Notes under the pieces: generated by a model
What the model was told of the DNA's origin: nothing
Database searches by the model: none
What the model saw: only the letters and a program-made list of their open reading frames with translations
Part shown: positions 1 to 9,335 of the stretch, piece by piece
How positions within the stretch are numbered: position 1 is the stretch's first letter
How the letters are laid out: each line of letters starts with the position of its first letter
Position numbers and translations under genes: made by a program
Origin: a virus
IMG/VR virus record: IMGVR_UViG_3300042868_008063
Span: 1 to 36,780 of that record
Direction: 5' to 3' (one strand)
DNA length: 36,780 bases

Positions 1-135
1 ACACAAATCCTGCCTGTAATCTCGCGCTATCTCATCTGTAGGCAAGAGCGCGAGACAAGTCACCATCCGCTCGGGAACCCGCCATCGGCCAAGCGCTCCC
101 GAACCACCTCAAAGGCGTCGTGATACAGCCGGCCG
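1..135. repeat. Left copy of contig-end direct repeat
   Basis: Bases 1-135 recur at 36646-36780. They match except at base 127 (A here, C at 36772). The repeat contains the 3' end of the glycosyltransferase gene and the spacer in front of the first lysis gene, so joining the ends restores a continuous gene order. This is what a circular or circularly permuted assembly gives; a short physical terminal repeat is the alternative. Confidence 0.95.
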
Positions 136-1166
136 ACCCGCTCCATTGCATAGAGTCTTCGCGCCCGCTTTGCAATCGCCGGCCGGTCCAGCGCGAGCAC
201 CCGATCCACCGCCGCCGTAAACTGGGTCACCGTCTGACACCGGAACCCGGTAATGCCGTGTTGCACCGTCTCCGCAAACGCCCCAAAGTCGCTCGTAATC
301 GCCGGCGTGCCGCATAACTGCGCCTCAACCACCGACCCGCAAAACGGCTCCACATAGCGGCTCGGTGCGATAATCGCCCGCGCTGCACCCAAAACGGCCG
401 CCCGCTCCGATCCCATCGATCCAAGGATCTCCACGTTATCCGGCACGTCCCAGGCGTACGCATTCCCCTGCCCCATAATTTGAAACCGCACATCGGGCCG
501 CCGACGCGCCACCTCAAATACGGTGGCGATCCCTTTCCCTTCCGTCAACCGGCCCATATACACAACCGGCGCCGACGATCGATCGCCCACCGTGCTCGGC
601 CATTCGTTTGCCGCGTAGTAATTTGGCACGACAAACTCGAGCCGTGCCGACTCCATTGAGACGCCGTGCCGGCCCTCGCGCCCCATCGCCGCATGCCGTG
701 CTGCGTAGCTTTCCCAGATCCGCCAGGGCAACAACGTCTCGTAATACCCGATACCGCTTTCGATCGCACCCGCGCCGGCCGACAACACCGGCAGCCCCCG
801 CACCGCCGCCGCGTGCGCATGCCCGAACGGAAGCAAGATCAGGTCGCCGGGCACAACGCGCTCTTGCAACTCCGTCCGTGCGTAGAGATTCCATTGCCGA
901 TACAGCGCCGACCCGTCCACCGCGTCCGCGCCGTACAGCTCATGATGCTGGTACGGATGCCCTAGCAGGTCCGCGTGTTCGTCCTGATCCATCAGCACCA
1001 CGTCCTCGGTCGCGCCGGTTACCGACCCGTCCACCCCGTAGTGAAGTACCTCCCACCCATACGGCCGCATCATCGGCGCAAACCGACGCACCTTTTGCGT
1101 AAATGCGCAATGCGACCAGTCAGGATGTGTAACGGTATGTGGGATGCCCAACACATGTAAACGCAT
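60..1166 (-). CDS. GT4-family (GT-B fold) glycosyltransferase
   Basis: A 368-aa glycosyltransferase with the GT4 signature: a GRLTEGKG nucleotide-sugar loop at residues 205-212 and the EX7E motif (E273...E281, EPFCGSVVE) followed by a TSDFGAFAE segment. Family members move a sugar from an activated donor to an acceptor; the acceptor cannot be read here. The start has a GAGG element 8 bases upstream. The gene lies 18 bases downstream of the 1475-aa tail-tip gene and, across the contig join, 81 bases before the lysis cassette, so it is expressed with late genes. That placement suggests it decorates a virion protein or host surface glycan. The family call is firm; the substrate is inference. Confidence 0.88.
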   Translation of the reverse strand: MRLHVLGIPHTVTHPDWSHCAFTQKVRRFAPMMRPYGWEVLHYGVDGSVTGATEDVVLMDQDEHADLLGHPYQHHELYGADAVDGSALYRQWNLYARTELQERVVPGDLILLPFGHAHAAAVRGLPVLSAGAGAIESGIGYYETLLPWRIWESYAARHAAMGREGRHGVSMESARLEFVVPNYYAANEWPSTVGDRSSAPVVYMGRLTEGKGIATVFEVARRRPDVRFQIMGQGNAYAWDVPDNVEILGSMGSERAAVLGAARAIIAPSRYVEPFCGSVVEAQLCGTPAITSDFGAFAETVQHGITGFRCQTVTQFTAAVDRVLALDRPAIAKRARRLYAMERVGRLYHDAFEVVRERLADGGFPSGW

Positions 1167-1184
1167 CTGGTGCGCCTCGTGTCT

Positions 1185-4100
1185 TTAGGTAAGGAACGTG
1201 CCCGTACGGCTTCGCGACATCAAGACCGACCCACTTAACACCGCTGAGACGGTCATCTGATACGTCGGAGACGCCCCAATATTGAAGCCGCTCACGACGT
1301 CCTGATTCGTCACCGTCAGCCCGGTAAAGTATCCTTCCTCAACGTTGCCGGCGGTTGTAATCGTGCGGTAATTGAGATCGTACGTCGTGCCGCTTGGGAA
1401 CCCCGAGGTCGTCCAGTCGAACTCGTACGTCTCCGTCGTGTCATCGGCGTTTTGCGTGCCAATAATAATTGACGCTGACGTAATATCTTTTGGCGGGATA
1501 TTGACTGACTCCGACGTCGTCGAGCTGTCCCGCAACACCGAAAACGCGGCCACTTTCGTATTCGCCCCGATCTCGCCGCGGGTCACCGTTTCCGTATACG
1601 GCGACGTCCACCCGCTCACCGATTGCGTGACGCCATCCAGCACGTAGGTAATCGTGCCCGTGTACGTAATGACCAAGGAATAGCTTGAGGCGCCCGGCGT
1701 CGTAACCACTTGCAAGCTTGGCCCGATGATATCTTGCGCCACCACCGATGCCGCTGGCGCCGCTGGCGATCGATTTGTAGCCGTGACCGTAAAATTAATG
1801 CGCCCAGGCGGCTGCGTTGAGGCTGGCCGCGTCAACTCAAAGTCGTAGAACGTGCCCGCCGCTTCACTTAGCGTCACTTGCGGTGTCACCGTGACCGGCG
1901 TCGGCAACGCCGCCCCACCGACCTGCGTCGGCGTCGCCAGTCCCGTCACGCTATACGCGATCGTCACGTAATTTTGCGGTGCCGCCGTCCCGCCCGTCCC
2001 TGTTGTCGAACTTGTGCTAATGCTGAAAATCGTCGGGCTCACATAAATTGCCGTCCATGTGCCGTTATACGCCGGGTTGCTATTACCAGCAATAATCACG
2101 GTGAATGATCCCGTCTGGTTATGCGGTCCATTCGTCGTCACCGCTGCTCCGGTAATTGACGCCACCGCCACGACCGCCGACAACGGATCCGCCACAGCCA
2201 CCCGCACCACCTGCGTCGTCGCTAGCGTAGACGTGACCCGCGCCCGTGCGGTCAACGAAACCGCCGCCGTGCTGTCCCGCGTGAACTGATACGTAAACAG
2301 CGCCGACTCGAGGCCGCCGCCGCTCAATCCCGTATAAGCCAACACCGACACATACACCGTCGCGCCGCTCAAAAACGGGCCCGCAAGGCTGGTCACATAG
2401 CTGCGCTGATTAATCGTCGGCGCCACCTGTGTCATCCCAAGGGTCGGCTGACTAATCGTGCTGGTCGCTACACGAATCGACTGCGTATCCGAATCCGCAT
2501 TGACCGCCAGATCGAACGCGCCAGCGGCCGTGAACGTCCCGAGCACCGACACCAAGGACGCCGATGAATCCGCGTCAAACGACTCCACCCCGCCTGCCAG
2601 CACCTGCGACGCGGTGCCAGCGGCGTCATAGCCCTGCACCTCGTACTCAATCTGCACGAACCCCGACGCCGGGATCGTAGCCGAATACGCATACGGAACC
2701 GTTGTATCGATCGTATAGCCCGACCAGCCGCCGCCGTTTGTTTGCTGGCGAAAGCGCACCAATGTCACCCGCGATTGCGGATCCGTAATCGTCAACGTCA
2801 CCGTCGCCGTCGTGCCCACCTCCGACGTCGACACCTGCACCACCGGCGCCACCGCCCCCGGCCGCTCCACGCCGGGCGGCACGCCGCGAGCGATTGCCGA
2901 CACTTCCGGCGTGTAACTTGAGGTCGTAAACCCGCCCAGCACATGCGCGATGCGGTAATAGTAGGTCGTGCCGTTCCGTGGCAGCTGATCGACATAGACC
3001 GGCGTTGATCCTGCCACCGTCGCAATGGTCGCAAATCCCGAGCCGCTCACCGTGCTGCGCTGAATCTGAATATCCAACGTTTGATCCGACGCCCATAACG
3101 CCAGCGCCACGCCTTGCGTCAACGTCGCGTCATCAACGCCGGGAATGACCGCGAGCCCCGCCGGCCGCGACGGCGTATCCAGCGTGCTGTTTGTCGTCAA
3201 CGACACCGCCGTCACCGCCCCAATGCTCTGCGCGCTTTCGTACGCCACGCCCAACGTCCACGCCACCGACGGCCCTGACAGCGCCCGCACAATCGTCGAG
3301 GTCGTGCCAGCCGGCACCGTCGCGACTCGGAACCGCGACCAGTTCGCCGGTGCCGACGCGCCCTGATACGCGAAGATCGCCAGCGGCAGCGCCGTTGAGG
3401 TATTTGTCCACGAAATCGTCGCGGCCGTCTGCCGTATGTTTGAAGACGTCAGACCCGACACCGCCGGCAGGTTTGCCAACGTCACCGACGCCCACGCCGA
3501 CCACGCCGACGGCCGTCGCCCCGCCTGTTCCGTGCGCGCCCGCACATACTGCACGACACCCGGCGTCACCACCGGCGGAAGATCGACCGCGCCCGTCGGC
3601 ACTTGCCCTGCCGCGTACAACGCAAAGTCGGCCCCGTTGCCAGCCGGTGTCACCGTCCCCGTCGCCTGCTCAACCCGCACCTGCAACACGCCAGTCGCGT
3701 TGATGGTGGCGGCGTTCGTGATCGTAAATCGTGCGATGCTACTGGCCGCCGACGGGCTCTGCGCAATCGTGATCGTGACCGCCGGCGACACCGGCTGCGC
3801 CGCGAGCCCCGAATCCAGCAACCGCAACATGGGCCCGCTCGGTGTCTCCGTGCGCCGCACGACCTGCATGATGCGCGCCCCAACGGTGCTCTCGCCGATC
3901 CGGTATCCTTTGTTCGGATAATGCGGCGCCTCAAGGTACACCTCATCGCCGACCAATGCCGCCGCGACAGCATCCGTCGCGATCACGGCCACCTCCGCAC
4001 TTGGGCACCCGCGCCCGAACCGGTCAAACGTGCCAATTGCCATCGCGTCAAGCTGCGTTTGCGTATTTGGCACAAAGTCGGCCGATGTGTGAATCATGCC

Positions 4101-5612
4101 AGGCACCGTATACGTCAGCGTTTTGCCCGCAAATACCGCGAGGCTCGCATCGATATACTGCGCCGTTTGCGTGATTGTTTGCGTTGTGACGCCCCCGACC
4201 GGCCCGCTATTCTGCGAGCTTTGCACGCTATTGTTGCGATTGGCCGCCACGTAGAACGTCGGCGACAATACCTGCTGCGTAAGAGCGATCGCGCTCACAG
4301 CCGTGCTCTCATCGACGTCAAACACGACCTCATCCGCGCCGCGCAAGCTATTCGCCGTCAACGTCAGCGTCGGCGCTGTCGTCGTCTTGATCCGCGTCGG
4401 CACGAGCTCAAGCATCCCTGCGCTGTTGGTGCGCTCTGCGACACCAAACGGCCCATAGATCGCCGACGGTAAAAACTCATCAATCATCGGCGCCTTGCCA
4501 AACCGGAGCGCCAGACGCACCGTATCGCCGATCAGGCTGCGCACGGCAGAAATCCACGCTGCACTCGGATCGTACAAGATTCGCGCATTTGTCCAAATCG
4601 CCGTGACGATATCTACCGGATGTGCATCGATGTAGAGCGGACATTCCTCCGACACTTCAAACGTCGTCAGCGACACGAACACGACCTGACCCGTTGAGTA
4701 CGGACAACTAGGCCAGTACAGATACAACGTACTAACACCAAGCGCCTCGTTGGCCGGCATGGACGAATAGCCGCACACCAACGCTCGCACCGCCACCGCG
4801 TTTTCCGCCGTGCTGCCGATCACCGCTTGTATGCCGCCGCCGACCACCCAATCGCTTGTTGCGAAATCGTACACCGGCGTCGTGTAGCTCGTCACAAACT
4901 GTGAGCCGCCGCCCAGCGCATACGGGTTTACCTGCCGACGCGCTTCGATTAGATCCGCAATCGACTCGCGATTGACCTGCGTCCAATCGGTGACGACCGG
5001 CGAGTTCTGCGCCGCCTCGTACCCGCGCACAAACGACAACACGACATCGCTCCCGCTCACGCTCACCCGATACTGCCAGCCGCCTCGAGCACGTACCGTG
5101 CCAAAGTTCGCCGTGACCGGCCCGCCGGTAATCGTGCCCCGCGTTGTATACGATCCCAGCGTCGCGCCCTGAAAAATCGCTTGCGTGCGCTCCACCCGCC
5201 GCGAATCGCCGATCATGATCGCGTACCGCATCGGCGAAATCAGCCGCACGCTCGTGACGTACCCGTTAACCAACGACGACGCCACGCCATCGCGCAGCAC
5301 TTCAATGAGCGCCCGGCGCGAAATCATCTGCTGACGGAACGTCGCGTCCTCGAGCTTGTTGGTCAGCACGCGAATGACGCCTGTCGCGTCCGTGCCCGTG
5401 TTGGCGTCCACCACCTCCACCACGTACGCCCCGCTCCGCGTCGTTCCGGTCAGCGGGTCAATCTCAACCCCATCGCCCTGCGGTGCCGACGCGATATATG
5501 GATTGCCCGCCGTGCCGTCGCTCGTCACGACCAAGAGATCCGTCGTCGGGTTCGGCGTCGCGACCGTCGATGCGTTCCGAATCGTCAGGCGATAGGTAAC
5601 GGTTTGCGGCAT
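1185..5612 (-). CDS. Tail-tip / central fibre protein with fibronectin III-like modules
   Basis: At 1475 aa this is the largest product. It follows the tape-measure and distal tail genes, the usual place of the central tail hub or tip fibre. The first ~600 residues form a globular part without a motif I can name. From about residue 650 the chain becomes a string of Thr/Ser/Val-rich beta modules with fibronectin III-like features, such as VTPGVVQYVRARTEQ, TAATISWTNTS and GTTYYYRIAH. Such modules usually extend adhesins and contact host glycans. No protease or lysozyme motif was seen. The start lacks a strong Shine-Dalgarno and lies 14 bases after the preceding stop. The role in host contact is inferred from order, size and repeats. 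Confidence 0.8.
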   Translation of the reverse strand: MPQTVTYRLTIRNASTVATPNPTTDLLVVTSDGTAGNPYIASAPQGDGVEIDPLTGTTRSGAYVVEVVDANTGTDATGVIRVLTNKLEDATFRQQMISRRALIEVLRDGVASSLVNGYVTSVRLISPMRYAIMIGDSRRVERTQAIFQGATLGSYTTRGTITGGPVTANFGTVRARGGWQYRVSVSGSDVVLSFVRGYEAAQNSPVVTDWTQVNRESIADLIEARRQVNPYALGGGSQFVTSYTTPVYDFATSDWVVGGGIQAVIGSTAENAVAVRALVCGYSSMPANEALGVSTLYLYWPSCPYSTGQVVFVSLTTFEVSEECPLYIDAHPVDIVTAIWTNARILYDPSAAWISAVRSLIGDTVRLALRFGKAPMIDEFLPSAIYGPFGVAERTNSAGMLELVPTRIKTTTAPTLTLTANSLRGADEVVFDVDESTAVSAIALTQQVLSPTFYVAANRNNSVQSSQNSGPVGGVTTQTITQTAQYIDASLAVFAGKTLTYTVPGMIHTSADFVPNTQTQLDAMAIGTFDRFGRGCPSAEVAVIATDAVAAALVGDEVYLEAPHYPNKGYRIGESTVGARIMQVVRRTETPSGPMLRLLDSGLAAQPVSPAVTITIAQSPSAASSIARFTITNAATINATGVLQVRVEQATGTVTPAGNGADFALYAAGQVPTGAVDLPPVVTPGVVQYVRARTEQAGRRPSAWSAWASVTLANLPAVSGLTSSNIRQTAATISWTNTSTALPLAIFAYQGASAPANWSRFRVATVPAGTTSTIVRALSGPSVAWTLGVAYESAQSIGAVTAVSLTTNSTLDTPSRPAGLAVIPGVDDATLTQGVALALWASDQTLDIQIQRSTVSGSGFATIATVAGSTPVYVDQLPRNGTTYYYRIAHVLGGFTTSSYTPEVSAIARGVPPGVERPGAVAPVVQVSTSEVGTTATVTLTITDPQSRVTLVRFRQQTNGGGWSGYTIDTTVPYAYSATIPASGFVQIEYEVQGYDAAGTASQVLAGGVESFDADSSASLVSVLGTFTAAGAFDLAVNADSDTQSIRVATSTISQPTLGMTQVAPTINQRSYVTSLAGPFLSGATVYVSVLAYTGLSGGGLESALFTYQFTRDSTAAVSLTARARVTSTLATTQVVRVAVADPLSAVVAVASITGAAVTTNGPHNQTGSFTVIIAGNSNPAYNGTWTAIYVSPTIFSISTSSTTGTGGTAAPQNYVTIAYSVTGLATPTQVGGAALPTPVTVTPQVTLSEAAGTFYDFELTRPASTQPPGRINFTVTATNRSPAAPAASVVAQDIIGPSLQVVTTPGASSYSLVITYTGTITYVLDGVTQSVSGWTSPYTETVTRGEIGANTKVAAFSVLRDSSTTSESVNIPPKDITSASIIIGTQNADDTTETYEFDWTTSGFPSGTTYDLNYRTITTAGNVEEGYFTGLTVTNQDVVSGFNIGASPTYQMTVSAVLSGSVLMSRSRTGTFLT

Positions 5613-5626
5613 AGGTTAGTGACGTG

Positions 5627-6061
5627 TTAAGTGTATTGGCACAACATATCGGCGCCGCTCAGATTGATCAGCGACAGACTCATCGTGTACGTCAGGTACG
5701 CCGCGTCTTGAAACGCCAGCGACACATCGCCCTCCGGATCAATCCCGCACGTCGTGTACACCCGCGCCGCCGCGTCGTCGGTCGTCACCGTGCAGGTGCC
5801 GCCGCCCTGCAAATGTCGGATAAGCCGCAACGCGACCGACTGCGTGGTATTCGGCAGGTCGCGCAACTCAAACGTTGCGCCGTAGTCAATACGAAACGTG
5901 AAGGCAAACGACGCCCCAGTTGCTAGCGTCACCGCCCGCTCGCCGATGCGCCGCGTAAACGGCGTCCACGACGCAAAGCGCGAGCCGACGCCGGCCGCCA
6001 CGCCCGTTAATCCGTTATCCAGCGTCGCGCTGGTGCCGTCGTTAAACGTGATCGATGCCAT
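5627..6061 (-). CDS. Minor (distal) tail protein
   Basis: A 144-aa, mostly beta protein with no transmembrane segment. Its ATG overlaps the tape-measure stop by one base (TAATG), so the two are translationally coupled. It sits between the tape measure and the giant tip protein, which in siphophages is where distal tail or tail-tip adaptor proteins are encoded. Three cysteines occur in the C-terminal half. I recognise no specific family; the assignment rests on position and general composition. Confidence 0.6.
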   Translation of the reverse strand: MASITFNDGTSATLDNGLTGVAAGVGSRFASWTPFTRRIGERAVTLATGASFAFTFRIDYGATFELRDLPNTTQSVALRLIRHLQGGGTCTVTTDDAAARVYTTCGIDPEGDVSLAFQDAAYLTYTMSLSLINLSGADMLCQYT

Positions 6062-7995
6062 TAGACATTCCCTCGTCGATCGGCGTTCCGGATCAACTCT
6101 TGCATCTGTCGCTGTGCCGTCGGGTCGTTCGGTCCAATGATCGTGACCGCGATCGGGTTAATACGCTCAATCGTGTTTGCTGATCCCGCAGCCGTCGGCC
6201 CATAGAACGCGGCCGGCATTGTCATCGTGCTCGCCAGCGCCGGCGCACTGTATCCACCGCCGCCACCGCCCACGCCGCCCGCACCACCGCCGCCGAACGC
6301 CGACCGCGCCGCGCCCTTCAACGCACCACCGAGCGCGATCAGCGCCAACGATGCCGCAATACCGGTCGCCGGGTTCATCGACGCCATCGACGCCATTAGC
6401 TTGATCATCAGCTTGTTTGCCAGCAGTGCCGCCGTGCCAAACTGCTGCAGCATCCCACCGAGTCCGGACAGCAGCACACTGCCGAACGCCTTAAATCCTT
6501 CGCTGATCTTGCCCGACGCGATCGCCGCCTCAAACCCTGCCGCCAACGCGTCCGCAAACGTGCCGACAATCGCGCCCGCAAAGCTCTGCTGCAGCCGTGC
6601 CGTAATATCGGCCGCCGCTTGCTCCGCTTCCGCCGCGACCTGCGCCATCTGCGCCCGCACCTTCGCAATCGTCCCCGGATCAATCGCCGTGACTTGCCCA
6701 GGGCCGCGTACCGCTTGTATCGGTGCGCCGGCAGGAGCAGCCATGCGCCGCATCATCGCGCTTAATTCACGATCCGTGCCCGTCACCGTCGCTTTATTGC
6801 GCGCTTCCTGAATAACCTTGAGCTCTTTCTGCAGCGCGACTTCGGCCGCGAGCGTCATGTTTTTGTCTTTCAGCCGATCCACCAACGTCGCCTCGGCCAC
6901 GTTCAACCGGCCAACCTCGGCAAACGTGATTGGACGCAACGCGGCAAGCTCAATCGTCAGTTCGAGCTGCGACTTGAGTTCCTTCGTCGTGGCATCAATT
7001 GCGGCCGCAACCTTCCGCGTTGCCGTTTCTTCCCGCGTCAATCCGAGGATGACGTTTTCCTGCTCTTCCTGATACAGTGCTAACGTCTTAAGAAAGCTCT
7101 TGTAATCTGACGGCTTCATCGTGAAGAACTCCGTCAGCTTGGCGAACGCGATCCCCGCATACAACCCGGCCAACTGAATGGCCTGCGACGTGGACCGGAT
7201 CGCGCCGTCGAGTATTTTAAGCCCCTTAATAATGAAGTCAATGGAGGCGACCACGCCCTCCGAGGCGCCGGTTGATACCTCAAACAGATCGCCGAACGCA
7301 TTGTTGAGTCGCGCAATCGCGCCGCCAAGCGTCTTGCCCGCTTCCTCTGCGGATCCACCGAACTGCGTTTCGAGCTCTTGCAGAATGATGCGCTGCGCGT
7401 CCGCGATCCGATTGGTTTCCACCATCGTCGCGATCATCTGCTTTTGCGCGGCGGTGAACTGGATGCCAGATCGCGCTAGTGCATTCACGCCCTGAATGGG
7501 ATCGTTCAGCGCCTTCCCAACTTGAATCGTTGCCGACTTAAGGTCAGTCCCCATCGCTTGCGCGACGTCGGCAATCGCCCGCGTTGCTCGTGGAAAAGTA
7601 TCGCTCCCGACCTGCGTAAACGTCAGCAACAACGACTGCGACGCCGTCACCGCATCATCCGCAAACACCGTCGTATCTTGCAGCGCGGCCGCCATCTCAT
7701 TTAACCCGGCAACCGACTGGCCGGCGACGTTGCCCGTGCTTTTCAATGCCGCTGCTAACTGCGCCTGCGCAAACTGTGCCGTCGATGTTTCGTCAATAAG
7801 CTTTTGAAACACTTGCTTTGCCGCAAACGCTGTTGCTAGGCTGCTAAACGCACTCTTCAGCGACTTTAAACTCAGGTCGTATCCTTTTGCTTTTGCTTGC
7901 GAGTCATCAAACGACTGCCCGAGCCGATCGACGGACGCTTTGACTTGCGCCGCGCCTTCCTCCTTGAGCCGCATCGTCAACGCGAAAACGTCCAC
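6061..7995 (-). CDS. Tail tape measure protein
   Basis: A 644-aa protein, helix- and Ala/Gln-rich, with repeated stretches such as AATFAAKQVFQKL-like helices and the AQAQLAAALKSTGNVAG block typical of lambda gpH-type tape measures (Prophage tail length). A hydrophobic segment (SLALIALGGALKGAA, about residues 560-580) and a Gly-rich stretch follow, then a C-terminal arm. The start is GTG; a downstream ATG (base 7974) is possible. The protein sets tail length and is ejected through the tail. At about 0.15 nm per residue it predicts a tail near 97 nm. It directly follows the tail chaperone genes, as expected. Confidence 0.93.
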   Translation of the reverse strand: MDVFALTMRLKEEGAAQVKASVDRLGQSFDDSQAKAKGYDLSLKSLKSAFSSLATAFAAKQVFQKLIDETSTAQFAQAQLAAALKSTGNVAGQSVAGLNEMAAALQDTTVFADDAVTASQSLLLTFTQVGSDTFPRATRAIADVAQAMGTDLKSATIQVGKALNDPIQGVNALARSGIQFTAAQKQMIATMVETNRIADAQRIILQELETQFGGSAEEAGKTLGGAIARLNNAFGDLFEVSTGASEGVVASIDFIIKGLKILDGAIRSTSQAIQLAGLYAGIAFAKLTEFFTMKPSDYKSFLKTLALYQEEQENVILGLTREETATRKVAAAIDATTKELKSQLELTIELAALRPITFAEVGRLNVAEATLVDRLKDKNMTLAAEVALQKELKVIQEARNKATVTGTDRELSAMMRRMAAPAGAPIQAVRGPGQVTAIDPGTIAKVRAQMAQVAAEAEQAAADITARLQQSFAGAIVGTFADALAAGFEAAIASGKISEGFKAFGSVLLSGLGGMLQQFGTAALLANKLMIKLMASMASMNPATGIAASLALIALGGALKGAARSAFGGGGAGGVGGGGGGYSAPALASTMTMPAAFYGPTAAGSANTIERINPIAVTIIGPNDPTAQRQMQELIRNADRRGNV

Positions 7996-7997
7996 CG

Positions 7998-8357
7998 CTA
8001 CCCCGTGCCTGTAGTGTTTTGCGCCGCGAGCGCACGCGCTACCGCCTCACGCTGCTGCTCCATCCGGTCCCGCGTCGTGTCCAGCATCCGCGACAACGTA
8101 CCAGCCGCCGACAGATACCGATACTCGGCCTTTTGCAGCTCGGCCGGCTGGTGAAACGCGACAGCCACCAGCCCAGCCAAATCCGTCCGCTCGCCCATCC
8201 GGTCCACCTGCCGCTCGCGCCGAATCTGCGACAGCTCGCCCCATGTCCATAACGTCAGCGCGAACGATTCCGCCGCCACTGCGCGCACCGTCTGCCCTGA
8301 CTCCCGCGCTACATCCACGATGACTCGTGCCACATACTGCGCAGCCGTCCAGGTCAC
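7998..8357 (-). CDS. Tail assembly chaperone T-like segment (read mainly by frameshift)
   Basis: A 119-codon open frame just upstream of the tape measure, in the -1 frame relative to the 8381-8707 gene. Its first possible initiator is a GTG with no clear ribosome-binding site, and the frame stays open back through the upstream gene's stop to the slippery heptamer at 8384-8390. In siphophages the T part is made only as the C-terminal half of a G-T fusion. The sequence is helical and charged, consistent with that role. Independent initiation at GTG 8357 cannot be excluded. Confidence 0.75.
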   Translation of the reverse strand: MTWTAAQYVARVIVDVARESGQTVRAVAAESFALTLWTWGELSQIRRERQVDRMGERTDLAGLVAVAFHQPAELQKAEYRYLSAAGTLSRMLDTTRDRMEQQREAVARALAAQNTTGTG

Positions 8358-8707
8358 CGCGACCCCGGACGACGCGCCGCCTATTTTCCCGCCGCGTCGG
8401 CTTGCGCCTTCTCCGACAGCATCGCTTCGACGTCCGACACCTGCCCCCGCGTCAACTGCACCACGGCCATCACCTGATCGACCGAGAGCGTTTCAATCTC
8501 TTGTGGCGTCAGTTCCGGCACCGACCGTGCGATCACCTCAAGCAGCACGGCAAACATCGCGTTTCCGCTCGGGTCGTCCGTCTGTGCCGTTGCCATCCGG
8601 TGCGCGCTCGCGCCCGTCATCGGCCGCACCGTCAGTTCCCGCCCAAAAAGGCGCACCTTCGGGAGTCGGTCCAGCTGTACCAAAGCATCAAGGTCGATCA
8701 GCGTCAT
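7998..8707 (-). CDS. Frameshift product G-T, tail assembly chaperone (join 8707-8384 and 8384-7998)
   Basis: Slippage of one base back at GGGAAAA (8390-8384), with the following codon starting by re-reading base 8384, gives a 236-aa fusion of the 108-aa G-like protein and the T-like frame. No stop lies between the slip site and the second frame. By analogy with lambda gpG-T, the minor fusion product coats or recruits the tape measure while the major G product caps assembly. The site and the open frame are seen directly; efficiency is not known. Confidence 0.78.
8381..8707 (-). CDS. Tail assembly chaperone, G-like
   Basis: A 108-aa acidic, helical protein between the tail tube and tape-measure genes, ending at the frameshift heptamer. 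Size, position and the GT extension fit lambda gpG-type tail chaperones, which bind the tape measure during tail-tube polymerisation and are absent from the mature virion. The predicted start (MTLIDLDAL) has no strong Shine-Dalgarno. Sequence recognition alone would be weak; the frameshift arrangement makes the call convincing. Confidence 0.8.
   Translation of the reverse strand: MTLIDLDALVQLDRLPKVRLFGRELTVRPMTGASAHRMATAQTDDPSGNAMFAVLLEVIARSVPELTPQEIETLSVDQVMAVVQLTRGQVSDVEAMLSEKAQADAAGK
8384..8390 (-). promoter_or_regulatory. Programmed -1 ribosomal frameshift slippery site GGGAAAA
   Basis: On the minus strand the end of the G-like gene reads GCG GGA AAA TAG. The heptamer G GGA AAA has the canonical X XXY YYZ phase and abuts the stop. 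Lambda uses GGGAAAG at the same point. The -1 frame opens directly into the downstream 119-codon frame. A short GGTC/GACC hairpin follows at about 8353-8366, though I cannot judge its strength. Confidence 0.82.
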
Positions 8708-8733
8708 GGATCAGGTCCGGTGACTGGAAAAGA

Positions 8734-9297
8734 TTAAACCGCAGCGATGTACTCAATACGGTACGGCGCGTCTCCGATCTGCGCGCCCGTCACGCCCATG
8801 TCTAAACGCGCCTCAATCGTGATCGCGATCGCGATTTCGGCGCCGTCCTGGCTTGTGACGTCATACTTCGTGCAAAGCGCCGACGGAAACCGGACCTGCA
8901 CAAAGTTTCCTCCGCCGCGCAGCCACACGCATCGCACGTCGGTCAAGTAGTCGCCCGCCGCCAAGAACCCGGCCGCGTCTTTCGGAAGATACGACGTCGA
9001 TGCAGTCCACGCGCCGGCAACCGACACCGTAGCACCGGGCTCAATCTGTCCGACGTTCGTCGTAGACAATTGAATCACCGTGCCAGTCACCGTCGGCATG
9101 AACGACGTTTTCCGGTCCAGCAGCGTAATCGGCGATCGCTTCCCGTCGAACTCGATATTGCGATACTCAACACCGGGATCGAACTTCAGCCCGCCGTTAA
9201 ACGCGCCGAACACGGTCGCGCCGACGTACAGTTGCCCGCTATCGAGCACGACATCGGCCGGCAGCGTTGCGGTGTAGCCACTTAGCGGAGCAGTCAT
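8734..9297 (-). CDS. Major tail (tube) protein
   Basis: A 187-aa beta-rich protein starting 38 bases after the tail terminator gene and followed by the tail chaperones, exactly where siphophages encode the tube subunit. Features include an NIEFDGKRSPITLLDRK segment and a GTVIQLSTTNVG strand near the middle, as in tail-tube folds. The start ATG has a GAGG element 7 bases upstream, a good site for an abundant protein. Family membership is inferred from size and context rather than from a diagnostic motif. Confidence 0.78.
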   Translation of the reverse strand: MTAPLSGYTATLPADVVLDSGQLYVGATVFGAFNGGLKFDPGVEYRNIEFDGKRSPITLLDRKTSFMPTVTGTVIQLSTTNVGQIEPGATVSVAGAWTASTSYLPKDAAGFLAAGDYLTDVRCVWLRGGGNFVQVRFPSALCTKYDVTSQDGAEIAIAITIEARLDMGVTGAQIGDAPYRIEYIAAV

Positions 9298-9335
9298 GTC
9301 AAAGCCTCACAAAGGATAAAGGATACACCGGAAAC

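Noticed and set aside
1-135. Physical short terminal repeats, like those of T7
   Set aside because: Possible, but the repeat lies inside a gene end and has no coverage data; circular closure is the simpler reading.
2468-3703. Long open frames on the plus strand and other frames across the tail-tip gene
   Set aside because: They overlap a 1475-aa minus-strand protein, have arginine/serine/proline-rich shadow composition, and lack starts with ribosome-binding sites.
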